The notes below the pieces were generated by a model. It had not been told where the DNA came from. It did not search any database and was given only the letters and a program-made list of their open reading frames with translations. From Alistipes sp. (GTDB lineage: Bacteria > Bacteroidota > Bacteroidia > Bacteroidales > Rikenellaceae): DNA of 64,000 nucleotides. Where the stretch lies: positions 1-64,000 of the forward strand of contig JAFZFP010000021.1 of the NCBI GenBank assembly GCA_017555905.1, read 5' to 3'. The first letter of the stretch is position 1; each line of letters starts with the position of its first letter. This document shows positions 16,983 through 25,973 of this stretch, one piece after another. Position numbers and translations under genes: made by a program.

Positions 16983-18365
16983 TTACATATGGATAGCGCA
17001 ACCCAAAGCATCCTCCGCAGCCTCCATTACTGCCTCGTGCATAGATGGGTGTGCGTGGATTGTGCGAGCGATGCGGTGAGCATTTACGCCCAATACCTTA
17101 GCCAAGGTAGGCTCGCCAATCATCTCGGTCACGTTGTGGCCCACGAAGTGTGCGCCAAGCAACTTCTCCTCGCCGTCGAAGATGAGTTTCACGAAGCCGT
17201 CGCGCTCACCTGCCGCAGTGGCCTTGCCCGATGCGGTATATGGGAACTTGCCGACCTTGTAGTCGATGCCCGCAGCCTTCACCTGTGCCTCGGTCATACC
17301 TACAGAGGCAACCTCAGGAGAGGTGAAGATGCACGATGGGATGGTTGAGTAGTCGATAGGCTCTGGGTTGAGACCGCAGATATGCTCTACGCAGTGGATA
17401 GCCTCGGTAGATGCTACGTGCGCAAGGGCTGGGGTAGCGATGATGTCGCCAATGGCATATACGCCGTCGATATTGGTTTTGAAGTGTTCATCGACCTTAA
17501 TCTTGTCACGCTCGATCTCGATTCCGACCTCCTCAAGGCCCATATCCTCGATGTTAGACTTGATGCCCACAGCCGAGAGAACGATGTCCGCCTCGATAGT
17601 CTGTGCGCCCTTCTTGCCCTCGATGTCGATGATGCACTTGCCAGCCTCGTTCACGCTAACCTGCTTAACGGTGGTAGAGGTCATAACCGTAGCGCGCAAC
17701 TTGCGGAAGGCACGCTCCATAGCCTTGGCGGTATCCTCATCCTCCAAAGGCATAATCTGTGGCATATACTCAATGATGGTGACCTTCACGCCCAAGGTTG
17801 CGTAGATGTAGGCGAACTCCGAGCCAATAGCGCCCGAACCTACAACGACCATAGACTCTGGCAACTCAGGGAGTACCAAAGCCTCCTTAGAGGAGATGAT
17901 GTGCTTGCCATCGACAGGCATAAAAGGCATAACACGTGGACGAGCACCCGTAGCAAGGATGATGTTGTCAGCCTCGTACTCAACGCCCTCGACCTCCACG
18001 ATGTCGGCAGCCTTGAGGCGACCGAAGCCTGCGATAACGTCGATATTGTTCTTCTTGAGGAGGAACTGAACACCCTTGTTCATCGTTGTAGCAACCATAC
18101 GCTCGCGCTCAACCATCTTTGTCCAGTCGGGCTTAACCTCGCCCTCAATGGTTACGCCAAAGGTGGCTGCTGCCTTGCAATCGGCATATACCTGAGCCGA
18201 ACGCACAAGGGCCTTGGTTGGGATGCAACCCCAGTTGAGGCATACGCCACCAGCGTCGGCCTTCTCGACGATAGCCACGCGCTTGCCACACTGTGCGGCA
18301 CGGATAGCGGCTACATAACCACCTGGGCCTGAGCCGATAACGATAATATCATATCTGTTGTCCAT
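16983..18365 (-). CDS. lpdA: Dihydrolipoyl dehydrogenase (E3)
   Basis: 460-aa flavoprotein that reoxidises dihydrolipoamide of 2-oxoacid dehydrogenase complexes or the glycine cleavage system with NAD+. FAD site VIGSGPGGYVAAIRAAQ, redox disulfide C42-C47 in GVCLNWGCIPTKAL, NAD site VVGSGAIGSEFAYIYATLG, second FAD segment VYAIGDI, and the C-terminal active-site His-Glu in HAHPSMHEAVMEA. It is 20 bases downstream of the C69 dipeptidase gene on the same strand. No E1 or E2 gene is adjacent, so the partner complex is unknown. Confidence 0.95.
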   Translation of the reverse strand: MDNRYDIIVIGSGPGGYVAAIRAAQCGKRVAIVEKADAGGVCLNWGCIPTKALVRSAQVYADCKAAATFGVTIEGEVKPDWTKMVERERMVATTMNKGVQFLLKKNNIDVIAGFGRLKAADIVEVEGVEYEADNIILATGARPRVMPFMPVDGKHIISSKEALVLPELPESMVVVGSGAIGSEFAYIYATLGVKVTIIEYMPQIMPLEDEDTAKAMERAFRKLRATVMTSTTVKQVSVNEAGKCIIDIEGKKGAQTIEADIVLSAVGIKSNIEDMGLEEVGIEIERDKIKVDEHFKTNIDGVYAIGDIIATPALAHVASTEAIHCVEHICGLNPEPIDYSTIPSCIFTSPEVASVGMTEAQVKAAGIDYKVGKFPYTASGKATAAGERDGFVKLIFDGEEKLLGAHFVGHNVTEMIGEPTLAKVLGVNAHRIARTIHAHPSMHEAVMEAAEDALGCAIHM

Positions 18366-18385
18366 ACGATTTTATGCTTATAAAA

Positions 18386-20017
18386 TTACTTTACCACCTT
18401 CAAAATCTCACCCTTGTCTGCTGCCACGGCGCGCTTCCAATTCTCGGTGTAGCCAGGCTGCTCGATCTTACCAGGGATATCCTTGCCATTGCCATTGTCG
18501 ATGAACTTACCATTCTCCTCGCCCTTGACATTACCGTCGATATACTTAACCATAAGGTACTTGTCGAGTGCTACCCACTGGTCGAATACCAACTGTGCAT
18601 ACTTCACGCTGAACTCGGTGGTGAACTTACGCATCTTCTTGTCGTTGTAAGACATATTTGCAATCTTTACGTCGGCATCAGCAACCACCTTGAGCATCTC
18701 GTTCTCCCAAGTATCAACCATCTCGCGAACATACTTGCCTACGCTGTTGTAGCGCAAGTAAGCGAACTGTGCAACGCGGTTAGTAATCCAGAACATTGCG
18801 GTATCAGAGTACTCCAACATTGAGCCGTTACCCTCGCGCAAGCACTCAGGAACCTCCAACGAGTTTACGTAGATAGGTGTCAATGGTGAAGTTGCAGCAT
18901 CGTCGGTACCAAACCAGAGGATACCCACCTTCTCAGGACGTGCCTGGCCTACGAGCCAGAAACCTGTCTGCTGTGTAGCTGTAGCGCGCTCGTTGCAGTA
19001 CTCAACACCATCCACCTCGAAATACATAGGACGCCAGCGGTATGGGCAACCCTCGCCACCAGCACCGATATCTGTAGTCATATCCATCTTAGTACCCTCA
19101 TAGTGGTCGCGCATACAATCCATCAACACCTTTGGAGATACCTTCTGGCGTGGCATAACCCACAATGGCATACGGTTCTCCTTGTTGTGGCCCATAGCGT
19201 AATCCTCATACTGGTCCATACCATCAGCCACGGTGCGGAAGAAGGCCCATACACGAGCCTCGCAGCCACGCATAGCACCGAAATCAAGTGGCGCGTATGC
19301 ATCAGCAAAACTGAAATCCTCGTTCTTACCCTCGAACCAGCCGAACTCACGTGCTACGTCTGCAACATCCTCAGCATAGAGGCAGTTCTCTGGGTCATCC
19401 CAAGGGAATGTGGTGATACGAGCCTGGTTGGCGTGAGCCGATACATAGCCGTCAGGAATACGACGTGCAACCCATACGATACCCTTCTTCTCAGGGCCCT
19501 TGCCGATAAGCTCCATAATCCAAGCCTCCTGCTGGTCGATCAACGAGAACGACTCGCCAGAAGAGCAGTAGCCATAGGTGTTGGCGAGGTCTACGATGAT
19601 GTCAATAGCCTCACGAGCAGTCTTGGCACGCTGCAAGGTGATATAGATAAGTGAGCCATAGTCGATGCCACCCTTAGGATCCTCCAACTCTGGACGGCCA
19701 CCGAATGTGGTCTCGGTGATGAAGAGCGAGTGCTCGTTAGAGTTGCCGAGAGTACGGTAGGTTACAGGAGCCTGCTTAATCTTGCCGATGTAGCGACCTG
19801 TGTCCCACTCGGTTACATCCATCAACTCGGTGAACTTCACAGGTACATACTTGTAGAGTGAGCCATAGAGACCGTGAGAGTCTGCTGCGTAGGTCACCAT
19901 ATTAGAGCCATCGGTAGATGCTCCGCGTGTAACGATAAAGTTAGTACAAGCATCCGCCGTGGCGATACCTGCAATAAATGCGCCCACAAGGGCAATAGTC
20001 TTGAAAAGTTTGTTCAT
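18386..20017 (-). CDS. Secreted C69-family dipeptidase
   Basis: 543 aa of the PepD/U34 (Ntn-hydrolase) family. A signal-like N-terminus (MNKLFKTIALVGAFIAGIATADA) is followed directly by C24 in CTNFIVTRGAS, the expected nucleophile at the new N-terminus after cleavage. Conserved segments: DGSNMVTYAADSHG, GNSNEHSLFITETTFGGRPEL, YGSLIYITLQRAKTAREAI, GESFSLIDQQEAWIMELIGKGP and HANQARITTFPWDDPENC. It probably cleaves dipeptides in the periplasm for amino-acid use. First gene of a two-gene unit with lpdA. A weak -7 box (TATCTTTC) lies on the minus strand at 20076-20069. Confidence 0.93.
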   Translation of the reverse strand: MNKLFKTIALVGAFIAGIATADACTNFIVTRGASTDGSNMVTYAADSHGLYGSLYKYVPVKFTELMDVTEWDTGRYIGKIKQAPVTYRTLGNSNEHSLFITETTFGGRPELEDPKGGIDYGSLIYITLQRAKTAREAIDIIVDLANTYGYCSSGESFSLIDQQEAWIMELIGKGPEKKGIVWVARRIPDGYVSAHANQARITTFPWDDPENCLYAEDVADVAREFGWFEGKNEDFSFADAYAPLDFGAMRGCEARVWAFFRTVADGMDQYEDYAMGHNKENRMPLWVMPRQKVSPKVLMDCMRDHYEGTKMDMTTDIGAGGEGCPYRWRPMYFEVDGVEYCNERATATQQTGFWLVGQARPEKVGILWFGTDDAATSPLTPIYVNSLEVPECLREGNGSMLEYSDTAMFWITNRVAQFAYLRYNSVGKYVREMVDTWENEMLKVVADADVKIANMSYNDKKMRKFTTEFSVKYAQLVFDQWVALDKYLMVKYIDGNVKGEENGKFIDNGNGKDIPGKIEQPGYTENWKRAVAADKGEILKVVK

Positions 20018-20094
20018 AATTCTATTAGTTTTTTGTTTTTATTAATATTATACGTTATTAAAATCTTCGAAAGATACTAATTTATTTTGAAACC

Positions 20095-20126
20095 ATTGCT
20101 ATCTTATTTAATAATTTGTAAATTTG
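20095..20126 (+). promoter_or_regulatory. Promoter of yggS
   Basis: -33 ATTG at 20095-20098, 20-nt spacer, -7 TAAATTTG at 20119-20126, 22 bases before the ATG. Confidence 0.65.
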
Positions 20127-20148
20127 TGGCATCAAAACCAATAGAACA

Positions 20149-20808
20149 ATGAGCATCAAAGAGCGTTTAAATAACATATTGTCGAAACTCCCCGAGGGTG
20201 TTACTTTAGTTGCTGTATCGAAATTCCACCCCGTAGAGCGATTGCAGGAGGCTTACGATGCAGGTCAGCGAGTATTTGGCGAGAGCCGTCCTCAGGAGAT
20301 GGCATCTAAATATCAGCAACTCCCCGAGGATATTGAGTGGAATATGATTGGCCATTTGCAGACCAATAAGGTGAAGATGATTGCCCCCTTCGTCTCGATG
20401 ATTTCGTCGGTGGATTCGGAGCGATTGATCGAGGAGATTGAGAAGCAGGCGGCTAAGTATAACCGCACGATAGATATCCTGCTTGAGGTGCACGTTGCCG
20501 AGGAGGAGACTAAGTCGGGCTGGAACGAAGAGGAGTTGTATAACTACTTGGCTACTGGAGCGTTGGAACGTATGGAGCATATCCGTGTGAGGGGTGTGAT
20601 GACTATCGCCTCGAATACGGACGACCAGAGCGTTGTGCGTCGCGACTTCCAGCACATACGCAATATTTTCGAGGAGTTGAAGCACCGCTTTGGTGAGGCC
20701 TTTGACACCCTCTCGATAGGTATGTCCGACGACTATCCGTTGGCTTTGGAGTATGGCTCGACGATGGTGCGTATCGGCACGGCTATCTTTGGTATGCGCG
20801 AGTATTAG
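20149..20808 (+). CDS. yggS: YggS/PLPBP family pyridoxal phosphate homeostasis protein
   Basis: 219-aa cytosolic PLP-binding protein without known catalysis; it buffers PLP and affects amino-acid metabolism. PLP lysine K25 in LVAVSKFHPVERL, then GESRPQE, WNMIGHLQTNKVK, SVDSERL, EVHVAEEETKSGW and the phosphate-binding LSIGMSDDYPLALEYGSTMVRIGTAIFG. Length is normal. It stands alone upstream of dnaK, with a large inverted repeat beginning right after its stop. Confidence 0.93.
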   Translation: MSIKERLNNILSKLPEGVTLVAVSKFHPVERLQEAYDAGQRVFGESRPQEMASKYQQLPEDIEWNMIGHLQTNKVKMIAPFVSMISSVDSERLIEEIEKQAAKYNRTIDILLEVHVAEEETKSGWNEEELYNYLATGALERMEHIRVRGVMTIASNTDDQSVVRRDFQHIRNIFEELKHRFGEAFDTLSIGMSDDYPLALEYGSTMVRIGTAIFGMREY

Positions 20809-20813
20809 TGGAC

Positions 20814-20860
20814 GTGCCAAAGTCCGAACTGACATTTTGTCACTCTTTCGGACACGGCAC
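20814..20860. promoter_or_regulatory. Nested inverted repeat upstream of dnaK
   Basis: Outer arms GTGCC / GGCAC, middle arms GTCCGAA / TTCGGAC and inner arms TGACA / TGTCA share one centre near 20836. The inner unit TGACATTTTGTCA (20830-20842) has a second, weaker copy TGCGATTCTGTCA at 20863-20875, 33 bases on (about three helical turns). Confidence 0.5.
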
Positions 20861-20889
20861 ACTGCGATTCTGTCATATAAAATGTATAA

Positions 20890-20919
20890 ATGCGTCACTT
20901 TTGGCGCATTTTTTCTTTT
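20890..20919 (+). terminator. Terminator-like hairpin before dnaK
   Basis: Stem ATGCGTC / GGCGCAT (one G-U), loop ACTTTT, then TTTTTTCTTTT. It may end yggS transcripts; its loop and 3' arm also hold the dnaK -33 box. Confidence 0.5.
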
Positions 20920-20932
20920 GGCACTACCTTTG
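20900..20932 (+). promoter_or_regulatory. Promoter of dnaK
   Basis: -33 TTTG at 20900-20903, 21-nt spacer, -7 TACCTTTG at 20925-20932. Transcription would begin near 20939, giving a leader of about 60 nt. Confidence 0.65.
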
Positions 20933-21000
20933 TTCAATACCAGACCAAACTGAGCAAAACAAGCAGAATAAAAAATTAACAATATAAAACTTTAAAAACT

Positions 21001-22896
21001 ATGAGCAAGATTATTGGTATTGATTTGGGTACAACAAACTCGTGTGTAGCAGTTATGGAGGGTAACGAACCCGTCGTAATTCCTAATGCCGAGGGTCATC
21101 GTACAACTCCTTCAGTCGTAGCATTCACCGAGGGTGGTGAGCGTAAGGTGGGCGATCCTGCAAAGCGTCAGGCTATCACCAACCCTAAGCGTACAGTATT
21201 CTCTATTAAGCGTTTTATGGGTGAGCGTTACGATGCAGTTACAGCAGATATCGCTCGTGCGCCATACTCAATCGTTAAGGGTGAGAACAACACTCCACGT
21301 GTTGAGATCGATGGCCGTCAGTACACTCCACAGGAGATCTCGGCTATTACCTTGCAGAAGATGAAGAAGACCGCTGAGGACTACCTCGGCCAGGAGGTTA
21401 CCGAGGCTGTTATCACCGTTCCTGCATACTTCTCTGACTCTCAGCGTCAGGCAACTAAGGAGGCTGGTGAGATTGCAGGCTTGAAGGTGCGTCGTATCAT
21501 CAACGAGCCTACAGCAGCAGCGTTGGCTTATGGCTTGGACAAGAAGCAGGATGATATGAAGATTGCGGTTTACGACCTTGGTGGTGGTACCTTCGATATC
21601 TCAATCTTGGAGCTTGGTGATGGCGTATTCGAGGTTAAGTCTACAAATGGTGATACTCACCTCGGCGGTGACGACTTCGACCACGTACTTATCGACTATA
21701 TGGCAGAGGTGTTCAAGGCAGAGCATCAGATCGACCTTCGTCAGGACCCTATGGCTCTCCAGCGTTTGAAGGAGGCTGCTGAGAAGGCAAAGATTGAACT
21801 TTCGTCGGCAACAACTACCGATATCAACCTCCCATACATTATGCCAGTGAATGGTATCCCTCAGCACCTTGTGATGTCACTCACACGTGCTAAGTTCGAG
21901 CAGTTGTGCGACCACCTCGTGCAGAAGACCATCGAGCCTTGCCGTACCGCTTTGCGTGACGCAGGTTTGCAGGCAAGCCAGATCGACGAGGTTATCCTCG
22001 TGGGTGGTTCTACACGTATCCCAGCTATTCAGCGCGTTGTTGAGGAGTTCTTCGGTAAGGCTCCTAACCGCTCAGTAAACCCAGATGAGGTTGTGGCTGT
22101 AGGTGCTGCAATCCAGGGTGGTGTCCTCACAGGTGAGGTTAAGGATGTCCTCTTGTTGGATGTAACTCCATTGTCACTAGGTATCGAGACCTTGGGTGGT
22201 GTGATGACTCGCTTGATTGAGGCTAACACAACTATCCCTACTCGCAAGAGCCAGGTATTCTCTACCGCTGCCGACAACCAGCCTACCGTAACTATCAACG
22301 TATGTCAGGGTGAGCGTGCTATGGCTGCCGACAACAAGTCTATCGGCCAGTTCAACCTCGATGGTATCCCAGCGGCACCACGTGGCGTTCCACAGATCGA
22401 GGTTACCTTCGATATCGATGCTAACGGTATCCTTAACGTATCGGCTAAGGATCTCGGCACAGGCAAGGAGCAGAAGATTCGTATCGAGGCATCGAGCGGT
22501 CTTACTGAGCAGGAGATTCAGCGTATGCGCGACGAGGCCAAGGCTAATGAGGCTAAGGATAAGGCAGAGAAGGAGCGCATCGAGAAGATTAACACTGCCG
22601 ACTCTAACATCTTCGCTACAGAGAAGAACTTGAAGGAGTATGGCGATAAGTTGCCAGCAGAGAAGAAGGCTGCTATCGAGGATGCTTTGGCAAAACTCAA
22701 GGAGGCTCACAAGGCTCAGGATATCGCGGCTATCGACAGCGCTATCGAGGCACTCAACGCTGCTTGGCAGGCTGCCTCACAGGATATCTACGCTCAGCAG
22801 CAGGCTCAGCAGGCACAGCAGGGTGGTCAGCAGACAGGTGCTGGCAATGAGCAGCAGGCTCAGCCTGAGGATGTAGACTTCGAGGAGGTTAAGTAA
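21001..22896 (+). CDS. dnaK: Chaperone protein DnaK (Hsp70)
   Basis: 631 aa. The ATPase domain (1-~385) has [48 protein letters not shown] and [13 protein letters not shown]. The interdomain linker is [14 protein letters not shown]. The substrate-binding beta domain and alpha lid follow, then a Gln/Ala/Gly-rich tail (~595-620) ending in EDVDFEEVK, close to the bacterial consensus tail. It folds and refolds cytosolic proteins with DnaJ and GrpE, neither of which is adjacent. Single-gene unit with an elaborate upstream region and a terminator. Confidence 0.98.
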   Translation: MSKIIGIDLGTTNSCVAVMEGNEPVVIPNAEGHRTTPSVVAFTEGGERKVGDPAKRQAITNPKRTVFSIKRFMGERYDAVTADIARAPYSIVKGENNTPRVEIDGRQYTPQEISAITLQKMKKTAEDYLGQEVTEAVITVPAYFSDSQRQATKEAGEIAGLKVRRIINEPTAAALAYGLDKKQDDMKIAVYDLGGGTFDISILELGDGVFEVKSTNGDTHLGGDDFDHVLIDYMAEVFKAEHQIDLRQDPMALQRLKEAAEKAKIELSSATTTDINLPYIMPVNGIPQHLVMSLTRAKFEQLCDHLVQKTIEPCRTALRDAGLQASQIDEVILVGGSTRIPAIQRVVEEFFGKAPNRSVNPDEVVAVGAAIQGGVLTGEVKDVLLLDVTPLSLGIETLGGVMTRLIEANTTIPTRKSQVFSTAADNQPTVTINVCQGERAMAADNKSIGQFNLDGIPAAPRGVPQIEVTFDIDANGILNVSAKDLGTGKEQKIRIEASSGLTEQEIQRMRDEAKANEAKDKAEKERIEKINTADSNIFATEKNLKEYGDKLPAEKKAAIEDALAKLKEAHKAQDIAAIDSAIEALNAAWQAASQDIYAQQQAQQAQQGGQQTGAGNEQQAQPEDVDFEEVK

Positions 22897-22930
22897 TTTG
22901 GGGCGAGTATCGCCAAATAACATATTGAGC

Positions 22931-22966
22931 GAGGGGCCATTCAACAATTCGTTGAGTGGCCTCTTT
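22931..22966 (+). terminator. Terminator after dnaK
   Basis: 11-bp stem GGCCATTCAAC / GTTGAGTGGCC with one G-U, then TCTTT. Confidence 0.75.
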
Positions 22967-22972
22967 GCTATA

Positions 22973-23004
22973 TTTGGATAATTGATAAAAAAGGATTACC
23001 TTTG
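22973..23004 (+). promoter_or_regulatory. Promoter of the BaiN-like flavoprotein gene
   Basis: -33 TTTG at 22973-22976, 20-nt spacer, -7 TACCTTTG at 22997-23004. The ATG follows 20 bases later, so the leader is very short. Confidence 0.75.
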
Positions 23005-23024
23005 TTTATTATTAAACCAAGAGT

Positions 23025-24275
23025 ATGGAATACGACGTAATAGTTATTGGCGCAGGCGCAGCGGGACTTATGGCTGCAGGTACTGCAGCGATGAGTGGCC
23101 GTTCGGTGCTTCTTATGGAGAAGATGGAGAAGGCTGGCCGAAAGATACGCATCACGGGTAAGGGCCGTTGTAACCTTACCAATGCAAGACCTGCAGAGGA
23201 GTTTATCGAGAAGGTGAGGACCAACCAGGAGTTCTTCTCGGTGGCCTTTTCGGAGTTTAACAATCGTGCTACGGTACGTTTCTTCGAGCGTCTCGGTGTC
23301 AAGTTGGAGATTGAGCGTGGCGAGCGTGTATTCCCTAAGAGCGGTAAGGCGTGGGATATCGCCAATGCCTTGGTCGATTTCTGCGAGGATAAGGGCGTCA
23401 AGATTCTCTATAAGACACAGGTTACGGCTATTGAGACCTTGGACGGCAGGGTTACGGGTGTGCGCTATCGCAATGCCCGAGGCTTCGAGCGCAGGGAGGA
23501 GGCTAAGCACGTCATCGTGGCTACGGGAGGTGTGAGTTACCCCTCTACAGGCTCTACGGGAGATGGCTACGACTTCGCAGCCTCTGTGGGTCACTCGATT
23601 GAGCCTATCCGCCCATCATTGACTCCACTCGTTACGTCGCACCCTCAGAAGGAGTACCTCAATGGCTTGTTGCTCAAGAACGTAGGTGCAAAACTATATG
23701 TGGATAATGAACTTGTTCAGGAGGAGTTCGGTGAGTTGGGCTTCTCGGAGCGCGGTATTGAGGGTGCTGTGGCGTTGCGTCTCAGCCGAGATGCTGTGGA
23801 TGCTATCATCGACGAGAAGCGTGTGAAACTCATTATAGACCTTAAGCCAGCCTTGGATGAGGAGACTCTTCTGGCTCGTATCGACAGGGAGATTGCCGAG
23901 ATGCAGTCGTCGGAGTTCTTCTCGGAGTTGTTGCGTAAGTTGGTGCCAAAGCAGATGGTGGTGCCGTTGGCTAAGGAGGTGGACTTCCACTCTAAGACCT
24001 ACGTTGGTAAACTCTCGGATGCGGAGAAGTTGCGCTTGGTGAAGATTCTCAAGGGTATGGTATTCCCTATCTCGGATTATGCACCATTCCAGTTCGCCAT
24101 TGTTACGGCTGGTGGTGTCGATTGCAACGAGGTGAACAAGTACACTATGGAGTCTACCTTGGTCAAGGGACTCTATTTCGCTGGCGAGGTGCTTGATATC
24201 GACGCTAATACTGGTGGCTACAATATGCAGATTGCCTTCTCTACGGGCCGCCTTGCTGGACAACTTAAGAAGTAA
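23025..24275 (+). CDS. NAD(P)/FAD-dependent oxidoreductase, HI0933/BaiN family
   Basis: 416-aa flavoprotein. N-terminal Rossmann motif VIGAGAAGLMAAGTAA, then the family signature MEKAGRKIRITGKGRCNLTNA, GERVFPKSGKAWDIANAL, VIVATGGVSYPSTGSTGDGYDFA and the C-terminal FAD segment GLYFAGEVLDIDANTGGYNMQIAFSTG. Family members include YhiN/RdsA and the bile-acid reductase BaiN, but many are of unknown substrate, so a bile-acid role is only a possibility. First gene of an apparent unit with 24282 and the cobalamin adenosyltransferase at 24825. Confidence 0.9.
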   Translation: MEYDVIVIGAGAAGLMAAGTAAMSGRSVLLMEKMEKAGRKIRITGKGRCNLTNARPAEEFIEKVRTNQEFFSVAFSEFNNRATVRFFERLGVKLEIERGERVFPKSGKAWDIANALVDFCEDKGVKILYKTQVTAIETLDGRVTGVRYRNARGFERREEAKHVIVATGGVSYPSTGSTGDGYDFAASVGHSIEPIRPSLTPLVTSHPQKEYLNGLLLKNVGAKLYVDNELVQEEFGELGFSERGIEGAVALRLSRDAVDAIIDEKRVKLIIDLKPALDEETLLARIDREIAEMQSSEFFSELLRKLVPKQMVVPLAKEVDFHSKTYVGKLSDAEKLRLVKILKGMVFPISDYAPFQFAIVTAGGVDCNEVNKYTMESTLVKGLYFAGEVLDIDANTGGYNMQIAFSTGRLAGQLKK

Positions 24276-24281
24276 AAGGGA

Positions 24282-24794
24282 ATGAAGCGCTCGGGACGAA
24301 CAATAATGCAACGACTGCAGGATCTGTCGTATCTACCATCCTATATCGGCAGAGCGCGATATTTCCGTGGTCACGGAGTCCACTCTCCGTATATATATGC
24401 TATTGTCCGTCAGGTGTTTATGCGCAGAGGCCTCTACGATGAGTGTTGCCCGCTCTATACCGAACTTGTCGAGCGAGGTGTGGCAAAACGTCGTGCAGAG
24501 GAACTTACCAATTTGGTGTGGCACTGTGGTTATAAGAGTTGGTCGATAGATGTTATGGGGCATAGCGACATAATCTTTGCGACGCTCGACACACGCTATC
24601 CCGACTTAGAGCAGTATGCCGACTATGCACGTAGCGTGGGCGCTACGCTCTGCATAATGAATCCCTATAACAACCGTGAGCGTTGGCAGACTTGTTGCCG
24701 TATTATAGATAACCACCCCTCTACGACGGTGGATAACAGAGCATATTTATTGGTATTCAACAACCACCTTCCTAAACAGCGTTTCTGCTTGTAG
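24282..24794 (+). CDS. Small protein resembling a reduced Bacteroidota SAM-methyltransferase-like family
   Basis: 170 aa, function not recognised. The N-terminus (YLPSYIGRARYFRGHGVHSPYIYAI) resembles the [G]HGVHSPFxF opening of a Bacteroidota family of about 250-aa predicted methyltransferases. The end (TTVDNRAYLLVFNN) resembles their C-terminal strand. The middle is short and has no visible glycine-rich SAM motif, so it may be a degenerate or non-catalytic version. It begins 6 bases after the flavoprotein stop and lies 30 bases before the adenosyltransferase, so is probably co-transcribed. The link to methyltransferases is from memory of motif patterns and is tentative. Confidence 0.6.
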   Translation: MKRSGRTIMQRLQDLSYLPSYIGRARYFRGHGVHSPYIYAIVRQVFMRRGLYDECCPLYTELVERGVAKRRAEELTNLVWHCGYKSWSIDVMGHSDIIFATLDTRYPDLEQYADYARSVGATLCIMNPYNNRERWQTCCRIIDNHPSTTVDNRAYLLVFNNHLPKQRFCL

Positions 24795-24824
24795 TGCGGG
24801 GTGGGGTAGCGATAAAGTTTTTCT

Positions 24825-25376
24825 ATGAAGATTTATACTAAGACGGGAGATGGAGGTACCACCTCGCTTATCGGAGGCGAGCGCGTGTCGAAGTGCGACC
24901 TCAGGGTCGAGGCCTATGGCTCTGTCGATGAGTTGATGGCCTTTATGGCGTTGCTCACCGATGAGTTGGTCGAGGATGCGCGCACTGCAAATATGGTGGA
25001 GGAGTTGCAACAGATAACTTCGCAACTGATGACCGTATCGGCACTCTTTGCCGTGGGCGAGGGTGGCCAGGATAAGGTTAAGCCCATCGCTGAGGAGCAG
25101 ATAGAGGGGCTGGAGCGCTCTATTGATGCTATGCAGCAAGAGTTGCCTGCCATCACTAAGTTTACCATCCCTGGAGGTCACCGTGCTGTGTCGCTGTGCC
25201 ACGTCTGCCGAACTGTCTGCCGTAGGGCCGAGCGTGCTGCGTTACGTGCTGGAGAGGTCTATGCAGTGGATAGCTCTGCCACACGCTACCTAAACCGCCT
25301 ATCCGACTATCTCTATACGCTTGGTCGTTGTGTTACGGAGCGCCTGAAGGTTACGGAGCGCCTGTGGATTCCATAG
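24825..25376 (+). CDS. Cob(I)alamin adenosyltransferase, PduO/MMAB type
   Basis: 183 aa. Transfers the adenosyl group of ATP to cob(I)alamin, making adenosylcobalamin, the cofactor of the methylmalonyl-CoA mutase at the left edge. Motifs: MKIYTKTGDGGTTSLIGG (ATP-binding N-terminus), RVEAYGSVDELMAF, then FTIPGGHRAVSLCHVCRTVCRRAER with the ATP-site arginines, and the C-terminal RYLNRLSDYLYTLGR cobalamin-side helix. Normal length for the family. Confidence 0.93.
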   Translation: MKIYTKTGDGGTTSLIGGERVSKCDLRVEAYGSVDELMAFMALLTDELVEDARTANMVEELQQITSQLMTVSALFAVGEGGQDKVKPIAEEQIEGLERSIDAMQQELPAITKFTIPGGHRAVSLCHVCRTVCRRAERAALRAGEVYAVDSSATRYLNRLSDYLYTLGRCVTERLKVTERLWIP

Positions 25377-25425
25377 CGGATAAGGACCACAGAAGCGGTT
25401 GATTATAAGTATTTTCGAGGAATAT

Positions 25426-25457
25426 GTTGTAGATATAAAATTATTTTATACATTTGC
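25426..25457 (+). promoter_or_regulatory. Promoter of the DUF2795 gene
   Basis: -33 GTTG at 25426-25429, 20-nt spacer, -7 TACATTTG at 25450-25457. Confidence 0.65.
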
Positions 25458-25520
25458 ACACTAAAATTTTGTAAATGCTCGTTAGAGCAACGAATTAACC
25501 TAAAAACAAGAGATAAAACT

Positions 25521-25742
25521 ATGTATTGGACATTAGAGCTTGCATCGAAGTTGGAGGATGCACCATGGCCAGCAACTAAGGAGGAGTTGATCGACTACGC
25601 AGTACGTTCAGGAGCACCCCTTGAGGTTTTGGAGAATCTTCAGGAGATCGAGGACGAGGGAGATATCTATGAGTCTATCGAGGACATCTGGCCCGACTAT
25701 CCATCGAAGGATGACTTCTTCTTTAACGAGGAGGAATACTAA
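25521..25742 (+). CDS. Small acidic DUF2795 protein
   Basis: 73 aa, strongly acidic. The segment WPATKEELIDYAVRSGAPLEVLENLQEI matches the DUF2795 pattern (a WPATKxELxxxA helix followed by a second helix), seen in small Bacteroidota proteins of unknown function. The C-terminus is a run of acidic and aromatic residues (DDFFFNEEEY). It has its own promoter and a perfect terminator, which suggests abundant independent expression. Confidence 0.85.
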   Translation: MYWTLELASKLEDAPWPATKEELIDYAVRSGAPLEVLENLQEIEDEGDIYESIEDIWPDYPSKDDFFFNEEEY

Positions 25743-25772
25743 CAGAAATTTATCAGTAACACACTGATAATC

Positions 25773-25813
25773 AAAAGAGAAACAAGTTTATTATTCTTGT
25801 TTCTCTTTTTTTT
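25773..25813 (+). terminator. Terminator after the DUF2795 gene
   Basis: 12-bp perfect stem AAGAGAAACAAG / CTTGTTTCTCTT, 9-nt loop, then a T tract. Confidence 0.9.
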
Positions 25814-25973
25814 ATTGGAACTATTTGTCCTATGTAACCCTCTTATACGCTATACTCGCAGGGGTGTGAAAGATTTCCTTGTATATTTTCCGATTCTTTT
25901 TTGAACCCTCTTACATATTCCCAAAATAATCATTACCTTTGTGTATTATTTTCTTCACTCATTGTGTTCTGTA

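Noticed and set aside
17382..18332. 316-codon open frame antisense to lpdA
   Set aside because: Arises from the codon bias of lpdA; the lpdA motifs are complete on the other strand.
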